Positions 32,144 through 48,728 of a stretch of 64,000 nt of DNA are shown one piece after another. Numbering within the stretch: position 1 is the stretch's first letter; every line of letters starts with the position of its first letter. The notes under the pieces are model-generated. The model was not told the DNA's origin. It saw only the letters and a program-made list of their open reading frames with translations, and did not search any database. This DNA comes from Pratylenchus scribneri (lineage: Eukaryota; Nematoda; Chromadorea; Rhabditida; Pratylenchidae). The stretch lies in NCBI GenBank assembly GCA_030063045.1, contig JAQSEB010000023.1, forward strand, positions 5,270,001 to 5,334,000, in the 5' to 3' direction. Both the position numbers and the translations under genes were made by a program.

Positions 32144-33899
32144 ATTATTTTAATACAATTTGATTTTATTTTCTTTAGTTTATCTTTTTCAAATTTTAAT
32201 CAAAAATTTATTTTCGCATTGCATTTGCATGATTGTGGAATCGCCCATATTTGCATCTTTGTTGAATTGACTTAGCACAGACAAAAACGTATATAAAAAC
32301 ATTTTTTAAATTGGTTTCAAACTATTCGGCAAACAAAATATTGATATCAATATAAATCCCAGCTAAACTCACTATTACGTATTACCATTTCCATTTGTCA
32401 ATTTTTCCGAATCCTTTATGTGCCTTTCGATTAATGGAATGATCAATTCTGGTAAAAAGCCAACAAATATGCTTGAATATTCCCTTCCATATTTTTCACT
32501 TCTCCTTTTGAATCCGTCAGTTTTTGTAATTCTCATTTTAATTTCATTTTTCTTCTTTTTGATTTCATCCAATTTGTTTCCAACATTTTTCCGTTCTTGT
32601 TCCAAATTTTCTAATTCTTCATTTTCAATTTTAAATCCCATTTTTTCCATCATATCCGTCATATCTGTTATTTTATTTTGCAATTCTTCCCATTTCTCCT
32701 CTAATTGCTCAATTTCTTCATTAAATTTCAATTCAATGGAAATTGTGCCCAAAATTGTTTCTTCCAATGCTTTTTCCAATAAAAATATTGATTTTTGCAA
32801 ATATTCCAATGTATTTTTATGAAAACTCAAATCAATTAACTTAAAAATTAAATTTTTCTTTTGTGTATTTATTTAAATAATAACCATTGGGCAATCCAAA
32901 ATATGCATTAAAATTTCATGCTGAATTATGGAAGCAAATTGAAATATTCGAATGCAAATTCCCATATTCTGCACTACTTCCTCATTTAACTAATTCCATT
33001 CCGATTCGGATTTCTCTTTTAAATATAATTTCACTAAAATTTAAATAATATTATATAATAAAAATAATTATTTTGGAACTATGTTCAAAAATCCTGTATT
33101 TGGGTTGTGTTTCATGGAAAAAATTCTTGTCCTTAAAATAATTCTTTTTCATTTCAAATCCAATTGACCGTGAATCTTCAACAATTCTTTCAAAAGTGCT
33201 TTCGAATTTTTTCCTACTTTCTAATTTTTCTCTTTTCCATTCTTCAACGGCTTTTATAATTTTCCCAAAATTTGCCAACAAATTTCTTTGCTTAAATTTT
33301 TTGCCTAGAATGCATTTTGTAATTTCCGATTTGTTTGCATTTTCTTCATTCATTTCCATTTCTAAATTCACATCCAATTGACAAGTTAATAAAATTGTTT
33401 TCACCACAATTTCAATGAACAATTTTGCTTCAAAGATCGAGAAAATATCTAATAATAGTAATAAGTTTAAATATTAAAATATCTTCTTAATTATTATTTT
33501 AAATAAATTTACTCTGCACAACAATTCCATTGTCCAACATATACCAAATTTTTGCCTTTTCATTGAATTTTGGCCTTTTGTCCGCATAGATTCATATTTA
33601 TAAAATCCAATTTTTTATAATCCAAATTCAAATATAAATTCCCCAATTCTTCCAATTCCTCCATCACCTTTTTCCCATTTAACATTTGCAGCTTTTTCCC
33701 ATTCAACTTTTCCTCCCACATTGGCAATTGATATCCGCCAAAATGCCTTTTTGTATATTCCAAAATATGTGGTGGCAATTGGATGGGATCTCGCAAATGT
33801 TCCGGCTCAATGAACATTAAAATATTCTCTTGTTTATTTTCCTTTATCATCTTTAATACTCCTTTTTCAACTAGGCGTTTAATATAGGCTAAAAAATAA

Positions 33900-34615
33900 A
33901 TTTTATGATAAAAATCCGGAATAGGGAAATTAGCAGCATCCAGGTTGGCACAAAAACAAATAGCTCAGCACATAATGAATGATTTCAAATGATTTTTTTT
34001 ATCATTTAATAAATAAAAAGTTTCTACCAATTTATAAGAAAAAAAAAATATTTAAAAAATTTTCCAATATTATGCCCAATTTTATTCAGACAGAAAATAT
34101 CTGTGCTCTTTATAAAATATTATAAAATGATTTTTGGGCCTGCCGACAATTTCGCAATCCGCATCCAGCCAAAACTAAGCAATTATTTAATCCCCCCACC
34201 CCATTTTTTTCGGCTTTGCGCGATTCTTATCCCCGCTCCGCGACCCTAACCTCTAACCCCCTATAACCTATGACCATGTTTTTCAATAAAATTCAATTCA
34301 TTGTGGAATTTTCAGTTTTGGTTGGTTGCGGAAATATTTAGTGGGGAATTTTTGAGTGAGGAATTGTGGGTCGGAATTTATACTATATTCGATAGATAAT
34401 GGCATTGTTCTATCAAAACTATATTAAAATATTCGAAACAGTTCAGTTTTTAGCAGGGCTGGGGTCGAAACTCAAAAACATCAAAATTTCGAAAATCGAA
34501 ATTTCGATCCCACCCCTGGTTTTTAGGATGAGTTATTATAAAGCAAAACTGGCCGCCACCAACTAACCGGACACCAAACTATAGGTGTACCATAAAAATT
34601 AGTCGGACCTTCATC
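33900..34615. other. Extra sequence within duplicated gene copy B
   Basis: Copy A has only a 41-base intron here. The extra DNA includes a run of CCTAACC-like motifs (34240-34275) and near-symmetric aaatttcgaaaatcgaaatt (about 34484-34505). It is probably one or two inserted non-autonomous elements, but clear termini were not found. Confidence 0.45.
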
Positions 34616-34810
34616 AGGATATAAGGCATGGAGGACATTGGCCAATGGGTGAATCAAATTGGACCATTTCTCCTCTAATTCCATTGTTTTTTTCATTAAT
34701 TCTTTCCGATCAATTTCCGGCTTCAATGTGTTCGAATTTGGGGTAGAGAGAACGAAACCAAATTGGAAAAATAAGAAAATAAAAATAAGAATAAAAATGG
34801 ACATAGTCAA

Positions 34811-35941
34811 AAATCTGAATATAAATTTTTTTAAAAATAAAAATTCCTTTTTTTATAAAAAAAATCAATTAAATGGAAATAAGTGGAGCCAATTTGAAAG
34901 GAACCATCCATTATAAAAGCATAGTGAATTCACCAAATCCCAAAGTGTAGAGGAGAGTTATTGATGAGAGTGGATCGATCGATGAATTGGCCCAATAAGT
35001 GTTGGCATTGGCATTATTATATTAATATTATGATAATAATGTATTGGATGAAGAGAGAGCAGCAAGACACCGAAAGGAATTTGATGATTTTCATTAGAGA
35101 TTGAATGGAGACGAGACTCTCGATGAGATTTTCAGAGACTTTGGTCTGAAACACTCTCGGTTGATGTCCGACGGGTTTTTTCTTAAAAAACCCAGACTTT
35201 TCCCGGACACTCGGCCGAGATCTTGATCCGGTCCGCTTGCTGTAATTTTCATTGCCAGTTAAATTTTTTTAATCCTTCCAATTTATAAAATGAAATTAAA
35301 CAGAGGAAATGTATTGCCTAATATAGAATGTCCTAATATTAGCCTAAAATTCCGAATTAAATTCGGGAACTGGATGGAGATTATTCTAAATAGGGCATTT
35401 AGTTTAGATGATGATTGAGATGAAGCATAATAAAATAAAGGTTTAAAAAATGCATTTATTAAAAAGAAATTTTCCCTCTTCTCCAATAAAATTAATTTAG
35501 TACATGCTATTTTATGCATTAATAATCAAATGACTGATTTTTTATATAAGTTAAATAAAAAATAGTGGAAATAAATGAGAATAAATATTCATAGATTAAG
35601 AATTATTTTATATATCGTAAATGCTCTAACCCAATCTCTAATAATTCCCCAGTTTACGGTAATTTAAAAATTTTCTTTAAATTTTTATCATTTTTTGGAT
35701 GAAGCCTAAAAATACATTTATGCATTGAAGTGGAGAAGGTGGAAATGGAGAGAATGAAGTGGAGAGGAGAGAGCAGCAAATTGAAGTTTGAAAAGTGGAT
35801 TTTTTTTGCTTCTCTACTCTATTGCTTAAACCAAAAAAAGAATAAAACAACTCTGATGAAAAATGTGAATTAGGTTTTTAATTTTTATTTAATTAATTAA
35901 ATATTGAGATGAATAAAATTGAGCAAAAAATAAATAATTAA
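34811..35941. other. Intergenic, duplicated upstream region then AT-rich spacer
   Basis: 34811 to about 35235 resembles the flank of copy A on both sides of the Maverick (shared gatgagagtggatcgat and gcaagacaccgaaag). The rest shows no gene. A segment at about 35610-35665 (cgtaaatgctctaacccaat, then ctctaataattcccc) is a fragment of the dispersed family found at 42040 and 44805. Confidence 0.5.
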
Positions 35942-39463
<3,522 letters not shown>

Positions 39464-40108
39464 TCTTTTAAATAAAAATTGATTAAATATTTAATTAAAA
39501 AATTTAATTATTAAAAAAGGTGAAGATGACTCATTTAAAAATATTGGATCAATATTCAAAGCAGCAATATGTGCAAATGTTTATAAAAAAAAATGAAAGG
39601 ATGGAAATGGAAAAAAGGTCAACCCTTCACCGGGCCCATCGATGGTTAAGCAGCGTTGGTAGATGGAAATGGAATGGTGAACGGCGGGGAGGGATTAGGA
39701 CAACAAAGAATGGGAAAAAATAATTATTCTATGGTGTTATCTTAAATCAATTTGTTATTTTTGTGTATAGTGTCAAATTGTGCATTAATGCCAATTTGTT
39801 GCATATCTCAAAAATGACTTTTTCAAGGATTAAATAACCTGGCTGTAACAAAAATTAGGACTGTTTATGTAAAGCTTAAATATGGATTAATAGGATAATT
39901 TTCAACTCAGCTAAACAAACTTTGAATGCCTTATTATTATTAATGAAATTAGATAATCCTTTTATAAAAAAGGGATTATTAAATCCAATTCTCTAAAAAA
40001 ATTAATTTCCATACAATTCAATTAAATTTTATAAAAACCATGTATTTCAAAACCAAATAGAAATGTTTTTATTTTTATCACTTTTATCATCAATTTACTT
40101 TTTTTTAA

Positions 40109-40739
40109 TCAATTTTCTGTGTTGCCATTCCTGAAGCGATTGTTGAGCTGTTCGAGCACTTCATGATCGGGTTGGGGCATTGATTTGATGTTTCGAATGA
40201 ATTGCCGGGTCAAATCAAAATAATGGTCAAATTCATTCGGCGATTGATGACTTTCATGCAAATAAAATCTACCAAAAATTAAGTTAAATTATTCAAAAAT
40301 GATTTCAAACTGTTCAAGTCGAGTTAGCATCAAATTGATTCCTTGATATTCATTCCACGGGAATGCCAACCGACGAAATTCCACCACCCTTTCCCTGGGC
40401 ACAATCAAACCATCACATTTGTCCTTGGCAAAATTGATGAATGCCAATTCAATTGAACTCCTGAAAAATTAAACATGAAATTCAGTCTAAATTTAATAAT
40501 TAATTTATTGTTAATTTTGGCACAATAATTTGCTTCTAAAAATTTTAATTTTAAATAAATTCCAATTAATGCTTTTTTAAATACTTAAATTGTCCTTTAA
40601 CAAATAATTTTATTCCCCATATTTACCATAAACTTTTGGCCAAATTTTTTGCCGCATCATTGTATGCATTCTGAAGTACATCATATTTGACATTTCCTTC
40701 ATTCAATTCGGCCAATGTGTTGCCGGCATCCTCAATCAT
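40109..40739 (-). CDS. Small unrecognised protein, three exons, start unresolved
   Basis: Three open blocks join in phase: about 40739-40627, 40460-40311 and 40268 to the stop at 40109. The readable product includes LQNAYNDAAKNLAKSLW, SSIELAFINFAKDKCDGLIV, EYQGINLMLTRLEQFYLHES and FDLTRQFIRNIKSMPQPDHE. It is mostly helical and charged, without signal peptide or membrane segment. The open frame runs upstream of the internal ATG to about 40800, so an upstream exon is likely. The general look (short helical protein with repeated leucines) would suit a subunit of a larger complex, for example a Mediator-type subunit, but I cannot assign a family. Its 3' end is about 650 bases from the helicase start. 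Confidence 0.5.
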
Positions 40740-41124
40740 TTGATTCAATTCATTCTCCTCTATACAACGGAGAATGTCCTCCTCAAAAACACCTTTGGAG
40801 GAACTTTAAAAGCCCTCAAAATAAATCCATCCATTTTTGTGTTGGCAAAATTTTATGCAAATTCAGTTTTTCTATAAAAGAATTGTGGCATAATAATGAA
40901 AAATTGTGAGTTTGGATTGAAGTAGGAGGTGACCCGCCGTTTATGGAAAATTAAATGGATAGGCGAATAAATAAATAGTAATTATGGGTGGTTTTATTTT
41001 GAATATTCCTTCTTTTTTATTCCAATTTGGGGTACTACTATTTACTTATACAGTTTGTGTCTTATTTTTTTATGAAAAGGTAAATAGTTCCATTTTCTCT
41101 ATGATGGGCTTGCTATCCAGTAGG

Positions 41125-41290
41125 GTTATTCAAAGTAGGTTTTAAACTGGGATTTTGGAAAAATCCGGTTTTCGGTTTTTGTAAAAATCTCGTTTCGGTA
41201 TTTCTTCTATTTTCGGGTAATTTTGCCCAAAATTCCCAATTTACGGTTTTAAATTTCATCGATTTTCTTCAACCGAAACCGATTTTGAGC
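41125..41290. repeat. Dispersed repeat family 1, copy 1
   Basis: Pattern 'ttttaaactgggatttt ... cggttttcggtttt ... attcccaattt ... catcgattttct'. The same order of words occurs at 49130-49275 and 52985-53195. There are no clear termini; the copies share 60-75% similarity by eye. Confidence 0.5.
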
Positions 41291-42039
41291 AACTCAATTA
41301 TCCAGCGAATGATCTACCAAAAATAAATTATAGAAAATTTAATTATTTAATCCATCAATTTCCAAAATTCCATTTTATTATTCTCGATGGTACTTCCCAT
41401 TCCGAATCAAAAATACAAACTATAATCAAAGAAAAAGCGGCGCACAGAGGAATGGAATTGATGCGCAAAACACAAAAAGGAGGGTTGATTGTTTTGCCCA
41501 TTGGATGGGCTCATCCCTTGTCCCTTTTCCTATCAACAATGGAAATTCGGATGAATTTTTGGGTGGAACATTGGCTGTCCGAATGAATGAATGGACTCCC
41601 TTTGGGAATTATATGGGCAATGGCCATTGGGGCACCCCGCGGCGAACAAAAGGCGCACGGCAAAGGAAGTGCCCGGAAGCGGCAAATTGTCAAAAGGGAA
41701 TGGAGGAAATGGAGGCCATGGCCATGCAATTGGGTGGTGACTGGTGAGGGCCTTTTGTGCGCGCATTCATTCATTCCCCACAGAGAGAAGGAGGGTAATT
41801 GTGTTGGATGGGCGAGAAAATTGGAGGGAATGAATGGAATGAAGGCCATTCCATTCCCATCAAATCATTGAATGAATGATGGACCTTGAATGATAATATC
41901 AAATTGCATACTGTTGAAAAAAAAAAGTTATTTTTTTGCTTTATTTTTCCATGGAATATAATTAATTTATCCATAAAATCATTGATATTCCCCAATAACT
42001 TTCGTGTAAAAAATCTTATTTTGGACCATAAAATGTAAC

Positions 42040-42265
42040 TAAATTCCGTAAATACTCTAATAAAACCTCATCTCTAATAATCCCCCTCCCACGATTTTAA
42101 GAACCAAAATAGCTCCTGGCAGGGTAAAAATTTTTTATTATATTTTCTTAGTTACCTAAAGCTCTATAAAATCCGCTATAATTTGTTCAAAAATGTCCAC
42201 AAATTAAGGATTTAGACCCCAATTTTCCCAATTTTTGAGCGGTTGAAAAATATTTATCCACAGAG
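42040..42265 (+). repeat. Dispersed repeat family 2, plus-strand copy
   Basis: Words ccgtaaatactctaata, catctctaataatcccc, gctataatttgttcaaaaat and gaccccaattttcccaattt occur here. They recur in reverse complement at 44805-45010 (aaattttgggtctaattcgc, acaaattatagcgga, tttattagagactgggg, aatttacggta). Confidence 0.6.
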
Positions 42266-43949
42266 TTTTAACTTTTAAAAGAGGTTATACGATAATAAAT
42301 ATAATTTTTCAATAAAATCATTGAATTTCCCAATAACTTTCCTGTGAATATCTTTTTTTTGTGCATAAATGTAACCAAATATTACCTTTACAAAAATAAA
42401 TATAGGTGAATTTTAAAGGAATGAGATTTTTCCCTTCAAAAGATTTACGGCTTTAAAGCCTAAATGGTCGGTCAATCTTCGGCAAACACCTTTGTGAGTG
42501 AGTGAGTGAAATCCAAATCCCATCGGAATGAATATTCGGGACTTTCCTTTGTGACCTTTGCTTTGAATTGAAGAATAAATGCAAACAATTCGAGAGGAAA
42601 ATCCTCTTCCCCCAAAAATCATTTTGATGAGTTTCCTTTCCATTTCTTTTGTTGAATTCCACTTGACCTTTTTTTGCCCTTTGTTCGGATGCGCAGGTGC
42701 CGGCGGCATCCACACCCTCCATTCTTTTATTCCCAAAAATCCCAAAATTGTCACTTTTACAAACTATTCTCGGCAACAAAAAAAAAAAGTTTCCAATGGG
42801 CCGGAAATTTATTATCTTTCATTCAAATTCCATTTTCTAACCAACAAGGCCTTCTTTTTCTTTTCATTTTAATCTTAATAAAAGATTACTGTACCGCCAT
42901 TACCGTACTTGGCTCATTCTTTTAGTCGTTGTTTTACAAGGAACCAACAAGCAGTTTGAGGAAAGTGATATTCTATTAGGACGCCTAAAAGTCATTTAAA
43001 AATGTTCTAATAATTTTATGAAATATTTAAAACGGCTTATAAAATAAACACCTTTGGATTTTTTCTGACAATAAAAATTAGCTTTTAATTCACTCAAAGA
43101 CATAAAATTTTTTAAAGTTGAATTTTTATAAAATTTAAAAATGTTTAATTAAAGAAGACACTTTTGGCTTTTCAATGGTATATCACTTTCTTGGGATAAA
43201 TCACTCATTTTTGAATTTAAACAAAAGAATAACAACAAATCAAATGTCGGCACTGAAATGTCCAAAACCATTCTTTTTTTTTCGATTGCGAATGAATTTT
43301 CCCAGACAATTTGCATCAAAAGAGGATGTTCTTCTTCTAATGCATTGGAAGCAGCTGCGTTCCCACGCCCTTGTCAGTCACATCTTTGCCCTGTTGTCCA
43401 TTTATTCCGCATTTCCCCTCGATTTGCCCTGGCGCGCGATAGACCCACTCCCATCCAATTCCATTCCAATCTAATCGACCGCACAAATGTTCTTTCTTCC
43501 CCTTTTGGGGGTTTTGAAGAATACTTTCCCATGGCCCCTTCCACCTTCCATATCCACCTGCATTTTCGGTATCGGCGCCGATTTGGAGCTGGCGTGACCA
43601 ACGATGCTCATCCGAAATGGAGGAAAGGACGGCACACGATATTTTGGCCTCATCAAATTCACATTGAAGAATGTGGGAAAAGGCGGCTTCTCCTTTCCTT
43701 TTCCTTCCTTTGTTGTTGTTCCCCTTTATTTCCCCTCTGGGAATTCGGTCAGAAAGATCGGCGCAGGCGATTGGCTAAAAGGGATGGGCGGTTGGCCATG
43801 GGAAAATGGATGGAATTGAGCAGAAAATGAAGAGGTAAATGGGATGGAAAATTGGGAGAAAAATAAAAATACATAAAATAATTAAAAGGAAGCGACCATT
43901 CATCAGAAGCCAAAATGGAATTAATAATAGGAATAAATGGAATTTACCC

Positions 43950-44105
43950 AAATTCTTTCTTGTCGGAAAATATTATATTTTTAGGCCATATAACTTGGCC
44001 AAATTAAACTTCTTTAAGATTCCCTAACCCCTAGCCCTTAGCCTAATACCCAGTTATGGCCAAATTATATGGCCTCAAAAAAAATATTTTTCGACAAGAA
44101 AGGAT
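43950..44105. mobile_element. MITE, about 150 bases, inverted arms of about 50
   Basis: The left arm (cttgtcggaaaatattatat, then ttttaggccatataacttgg) is matched by the right arm (ccaaattatatggcctcaaa, then aaaaatatttttcgacaag). The interior has tandem CCTAACCCCTAGCCC-like motifs. Confidence 0.7.
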
Positions 44106-44804
44106 TTTTTTAAATTCAGTCATTTTTTGTAAATTAAATTTATCCCAATTAATATTATTTTTTAATTCCTAAGTTTTTTCCTTCCAAAATACCTTTCCCA
44201 AATCTGACACATTTTCTCCATTCTTGTCCAAAAGAATTAATCCACTGACCATTAACCTTGAAAAAGCAGAGCACCCAGGAACACGAATGGGAATGGGATG
44301 ATGATATCAAGCTGAGCCAATGGGATATGGGAGGAATGCGCAACCGGCGATTGCCCAATGCAAATTGACTCCTTCCCCCAAACCAAAATCCGTCCCCCTC
44401 CCCTCCATTTTCCTTGTCTCCAATTTCCCTGCGCATCCATCACATTATTTTTGCCTTCACCTAAAAAAATTTTTTCCTTGGCTTCCAACAGTGCGAGATT
44501 TTTCCATTCCCCCAGAATCCCCGAGAAATATAATTCTCGATTAAAAATGACACACAAAAATGGAATAGCAAGGGATTTGGGGCAGAAATGGAATTTTAAA
44601 GAAAATTGGGGATGGCATCAATCTTCTTTGTTGATTGGCTTCGTCCCAAAAAAATTAGTTATTCAATTTTTGATTTGACCATCAGAATTAAATTCACCAA
44701 AAAAGTGATATTTTAAGTGTGATATTTTCATAATTAATTTATTTAGATTAGAATAATATTTTATTCAAAACCATATATTCGCTTTTAATACCCCATAGGA
44801 ATTA

Positions 44805-45010
44805 TTTTTCAACCCCAGAAAAATTGAGAAATTTTGGGTCTAATTCGCTAATTTGTGGATATTTTTAAACAAATTATAGCGGATTTTATATAGAGATTTA
44901 GTGAACTAAGAAAAATGCAATAAAGAATTTTTTCCTAAGTTATGTGAGTCCTCAAAGTCGAGGGCAGGGATTTATTAGAGACTGGGGTATAAAGAGAATT
45001 TACGGTATTT
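44805..45010 (-). repeat. Dispersed repeat family 2, minus-strand copy
   Basis: Reverse-complement relative of 42040-42265, about 2.7 kb away, so the pair forms a large interrupted inverted repeat. A shorter piece lies at about 35610. Confidence 0.6.
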
Positions 45011-45355
45011 TAGTAATTTTTAAAAAAAATTAAAAATTTTAAGTCTACTTTGTTAATATTCTATCTATTTTTATTAAAATCAAGTCCGTATATCCTATTT
45101 GTTAATAATCCTTCCCCAAGTCATTTGATCGAGTGCGGATTTGCATAATTCCTCTAGATCCGATTCCCTCTTCCTTCTCCTTCCACAATTCAATTCGCAT
45201 TCGTATCCATATCCCAATTTCTTCCAATTTTCTGACTTGCTGTTGGAGGACTTGCTAATCCAAAATCTCTTTCCCCAATTCATTTTTCACCATTCTCAAA
45301 TCTCAACCTCCTGCTGACCTAAAAATGAAGTCTAAAAGTCCTCATCAAGACAAAT

Positions 45356-45374
45356 GGGGGGGGGGGGGGGGGGG
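45356..45374. repeat. G19 homopolymer
   Basis: Nineteen G in an AT-rich intergenic region. Mate tract C18 lies 300 bases downstream. Confidence 0.95.
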
Positions 45375-45673
45375 ACAAATCTTCAAGAATGAAGGCAGCA
45401 GGCTTGGTTAGGTGGACGAATTACTGCGCTAAAAAATGTGAATGACTGTTCTGGGGTGAGGCACACCCCCGGCAGAAGCAGAATTTGCCCCCATTGTTTG
45501 TCAAGAATATGGAAATGAAGGGGAATTATTGAGTCGAAGGAAGGGAAGGAATGTTGACTTGTTGAGAAAAATGGCCTATAAGGTCAAATTCCCCTTCCAA
45601 ACAATTTTATTTGTCCATTTTTTGTGCATTTTCATTCAAAATGACCCTAAAATTCATATTCGTCAAGGACATT

Positions 45674-45691
45674 CCCCCCCCCCCCCCCCCC
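45674..45691. repeat. C18 homopolymer
   Basis: Eighteen C; with 45356-45374 it could in principle pair over a 300-base loop. Confidence 0.95.
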
Positions 45692-46925
45692 TTCAAAATA
45701 AATTGGTTACAATATTTTTGGACAATTTTTGCTAATTATAATTGGAAGGACCAAAATCCAAATTGCTTAAAACAAATTAAAAATAAATTAAAAATTATTT
45801 AAAGAAAATCCTAAAATAACAAAAAATGATTTTCATCTCAACATATTCCACCTTCTTCTTCCAATCCAATTCCATCTTTCCTCCACCAAATCTCGTCCTT
45901 CAGAATTCTTTCCTCCGCCTTTCGACCTTTCCCATTCCCCCCTATTCCCATTTTCCATTTTTGTGAATTGCCGCGCACACCTGCACAGAGCCAAAAATAC
46001 TGATGATGATGGGGGATCAATTTAGACAGTCCTCCTTCCTCTCCTTCAATTTTTCATATTTGTATTTGGATTTTGAAAAGAGACAAATGCGCATTGTAAT
46101 CCAAAATCCATGCATCCATTTTCCGCTCAATCCATTTGCCCAGATTTGAATTCCTTTCATCAATATTATTCCATTTTATTCAATCAAAATGAAAATCTTA
46201 AAAATTATTCAAAATTGGCCAATATTATTTTTTGTAGAACTTATGGGTTATCTACCCCCAGCAGATTTTTTCCCCAAAATTACCCTGAAGATACCCCATT
46301 GGTCAACCCTATAATCGCCTAAAATCATGTTTTTTTTTCATTGTTTTACAATAATAGTTAATAGATTAAGAATCATAAAAATTTTTTAGGCATATTCTTC
46401 ATTAAATCACATAATTCTTTAGGAGTATATTTAATATTTTTCTCTTCCAAAAATTTTTATTCCATTAAATATCTGCTTATTTCCCAGCCCATCCAATATT
46501 ATTTTTAATCTTCCTTTCTAATCTCATTTCCCACACCATCATCAAAATGATCCGGCCATCGGCATTTTCCTTTATACCTTTCGTCAAAGGTTTGTCCTCG
46601 AGGGAAATGAGCCGCCACTTTCCCAAAAGCATATAATTAATCGCTTTTTGCGCATTTTCCCATATCCCGCCTAATCCAACCATCCACTCCCCAAAATAGG
46701 AAATTTATACGGATAAATGCCGAAAGGACTGTAAGGTCACATCACAAATCCAACTTAAAAATGGTATCGTCCATTATCATCAAGTCTCCGGCACCATTTA
46801 TAAAATCAGAGTGCACCTTTTGCCAAAGACTTCAAAAGATTAAAATGGTAATTCCCAAAGGGAAAATGGAGGAAGATCCCATTCCGCATAATTAATCACT
46901 TTTTGCGCTTTCCATTTTCATTGGT

Positions 46926-46943
46926 CCCCCCCCCCCCCCCCCC
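46926..46943. repeat. C18 homopolymer
   Basis: Eighteen C at the edge of a G+C-richer noncoding island. Confidence 0.95.
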
Positions 46944-47409
46944 TCATTCTATGCTGGCGGCTCCATCAAAAAAGAAGGCAATAGAATGGATTACATGTCC
47001 CGCCAATTGTGTCCTCCATTTTCCAATGGAGGAATGCCGAAATTGGCGAAAATTGGCAGAAAACCGGCTGCAGATTGATGGATGAGGCGAAAGAGGATGC
47101 CCTCCTTTTCCTTTGTTGTCCAACAATTTATTCTCCATTCCCCTCATTGAATTCCGAAAGGCAAATGAATTTTAATTGGGGAAGGGCGGAAGGAAATTGG
47201 GAGCAAAAATGCCAATGCCGACAATTTCCCTCGGGCAAACCCAATTATGCACGCATTCCCTTGTGATTTACCGAAGAGAAAAATCGCTTTCTTTTGATGT
47301 AATTCCCATTTCCGCTCAATTAAATCCACAATGAAATGTGGTTAATTCTCAATTCCGAAAATGTTACTTACAAAATGCCTATTCCCACATAAAAAGCTAC
47401 AAAATACCC

Positions 47410-47720
47410 ATGCCCTAAACAGTTTTTGACTTCTAATAAATCAGTAACCGGTTTTAGATACTACAAAATTTTTACTAATTTGTAGATCTCAACGAGACAG
47501 TCTGTTGGCATATATATTTCTTAGTTTAGATCAAAACTGATCGAGTTAAACCGTTTAAACCATATTTCCTGTTTTTTGGTTATAAAGTTTAATTTTAGGT
47601 CAAAGCTTGGCATTTTATATAGCATTCGATGCGTCTTGTTGAGATCTACAAATTTATATAAGATTTGTATGATCTCGGGTTTCTGATTTATTAGAAGTCA
47701 AAAACTATTTATAGACATTT
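47410..47720. mobile_element. MITE, about 300 bases, with inverted ends
   Basis: The left end (aaacagtttttgacttctaa, then taaatcagtaacc) is the reverse complement of the right end (ggtttctgatttattagaag, then tcaaaaactattta). A second nested pair (tttgtagatctcaacgagac near 47482 and tgttgagatctacaaattta near 47637) extends the fold. No coding capacity. Confidence 0.75.
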
Positions 47721-48133
47721 TGTTGGGTTACAATTTTTCTATGTTTGTTTTATAAAAAGGTGTTCCTCTCCTCCCTATTTTCTCCTTTTATGGACATAAA
47801 TATGCCGCCTTCATCCAATCTTGGCCATAAAATTCGCCAACAACAAAGACAAAATTCCCGATTTGCCCTAAATAAAAGGATGTTTTGGATTTATTATTCC
47901 TCCTTCCAATGTTTATGCTCCTTCCTTTGCCATCCAATTTCGGCATTTACCCAACCAAATTTCTATTTTCAAAGCACATTTTTTGTTTGCCGACCACCCC
48001 TGCGTTTCCCCTTTTTTGGAGGATTGCCTAATGCCTCATTTCCGTCCTCCTTTGACCGAATTCCTTCCTTATAATGTTCTCCTTTGTTCCTTCACAAAAG
48101 GACTCATTCCCCTCTTTTATACACAGCTGCTCT

Positions 48134-48150
48134 GGGGGGGGGGGGGGGGG
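48134..48150. repeat. G17 homopolymer
   Basis: Seventeen G about 580 bases upstream of the HLH gene start. Confidence 0.95.
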
Positions 48151-48728
48151 CACCGACATTTGCCCTTTTCTTCCCACTTGGCCTACCCCTCACTCCTCCT
48201 TGGGTTGTGCCAATCCTGAATGAATGAGATGGGCCAAGGGCCTAGCATTTTGCCATTTGGCGCAGCTGCGATGGATGTGTCCTTCCTTTCGTCGTCGGCA
48301 TTCTTCTCCCCCTAATATATCCAAATGCCGGGTGCAGATGTGGGCGTGGCGGGACTTTGGCAATGTGGTTGAATGAAAATGCACACAGGGAGGGGCTGCA
48401 GGCATCTGCTGGCCATTTTACCCTTCCCAAACCAACATTTATTCATTTCCTCCACTTCACTTTTGCATTTTCAACATTCTCAAATAGATTTTGTTCCAAA
48501 TTTTAATTTTGGCCTGGAAGCCTTGGGACTGGGGTTCCTTATAAATTTTGCCAAATTTTAATTTATTTCTTGTTGGAGATTGATTCCCCTTTTAAAATTT
48601 ATTTATCCCACATTTTAATATACCTATTTATTTGTTTAATTAAATAAATTCAATCATGAAATTCATAAATTCAGCTAAAAATTCTCAAAAAGAAAAACAA
48701 TTAATTTATCTTGATTTGTTCTTCTAAA

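Larger units (their letters stand above)
30633..34810 (-). pseudogene. Secreted coiled-coil protein, decayed copy B
   Basis: All exons of copy A have counterparts: signal peptide 34810 to about 34620, the KRHFGGYQLP block at about 33895-33500, a nearly unchanged exon at about 33430-33080, the coiled-coil exon at 32840-32375, the FKYLDNLTKI block at about 31360-30794, and the acidic tail ending at 30633. Several breaks are seen. About 720 bases of extra sequence lie between the first two coding blocks, where copy A has a 41-base intron. A deletion with frameshift and stop follows NLCGQKAKIQ near 33560. A minisatellite of about 780 bases lies inside the coiled-coil exon, and a further frameshift lies near 31130 at a poly-A run. 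The 3' tail is also altered. The copy is unlikely to make the full protein. Confidence 0.75.
40810..48728. other. Gene desert of about 8 kb
   Basis: No supported gene on either strand. Several islands (41460-41880, 42410-42860, 43250-43830, 44160-44560, 46860-47270, 47760-48440) are richer in G+C and rich in CCATTTTCC/CCAATTGGCC-type words. They are open over 60-190 codons but lack domains or splice logic. The region also holds two MITEs, dispersed repeats and four long G/C homopolymers. It lies upstream of the HLH gene and may hold its distant regulatory elements. Confidence 0.5.

Noticed and set aside
43258..43830. Open frame of 190 codons in the gene desert
   Set aside because: Composition-driven: open on several frames and both strands, without domain or splice signals.
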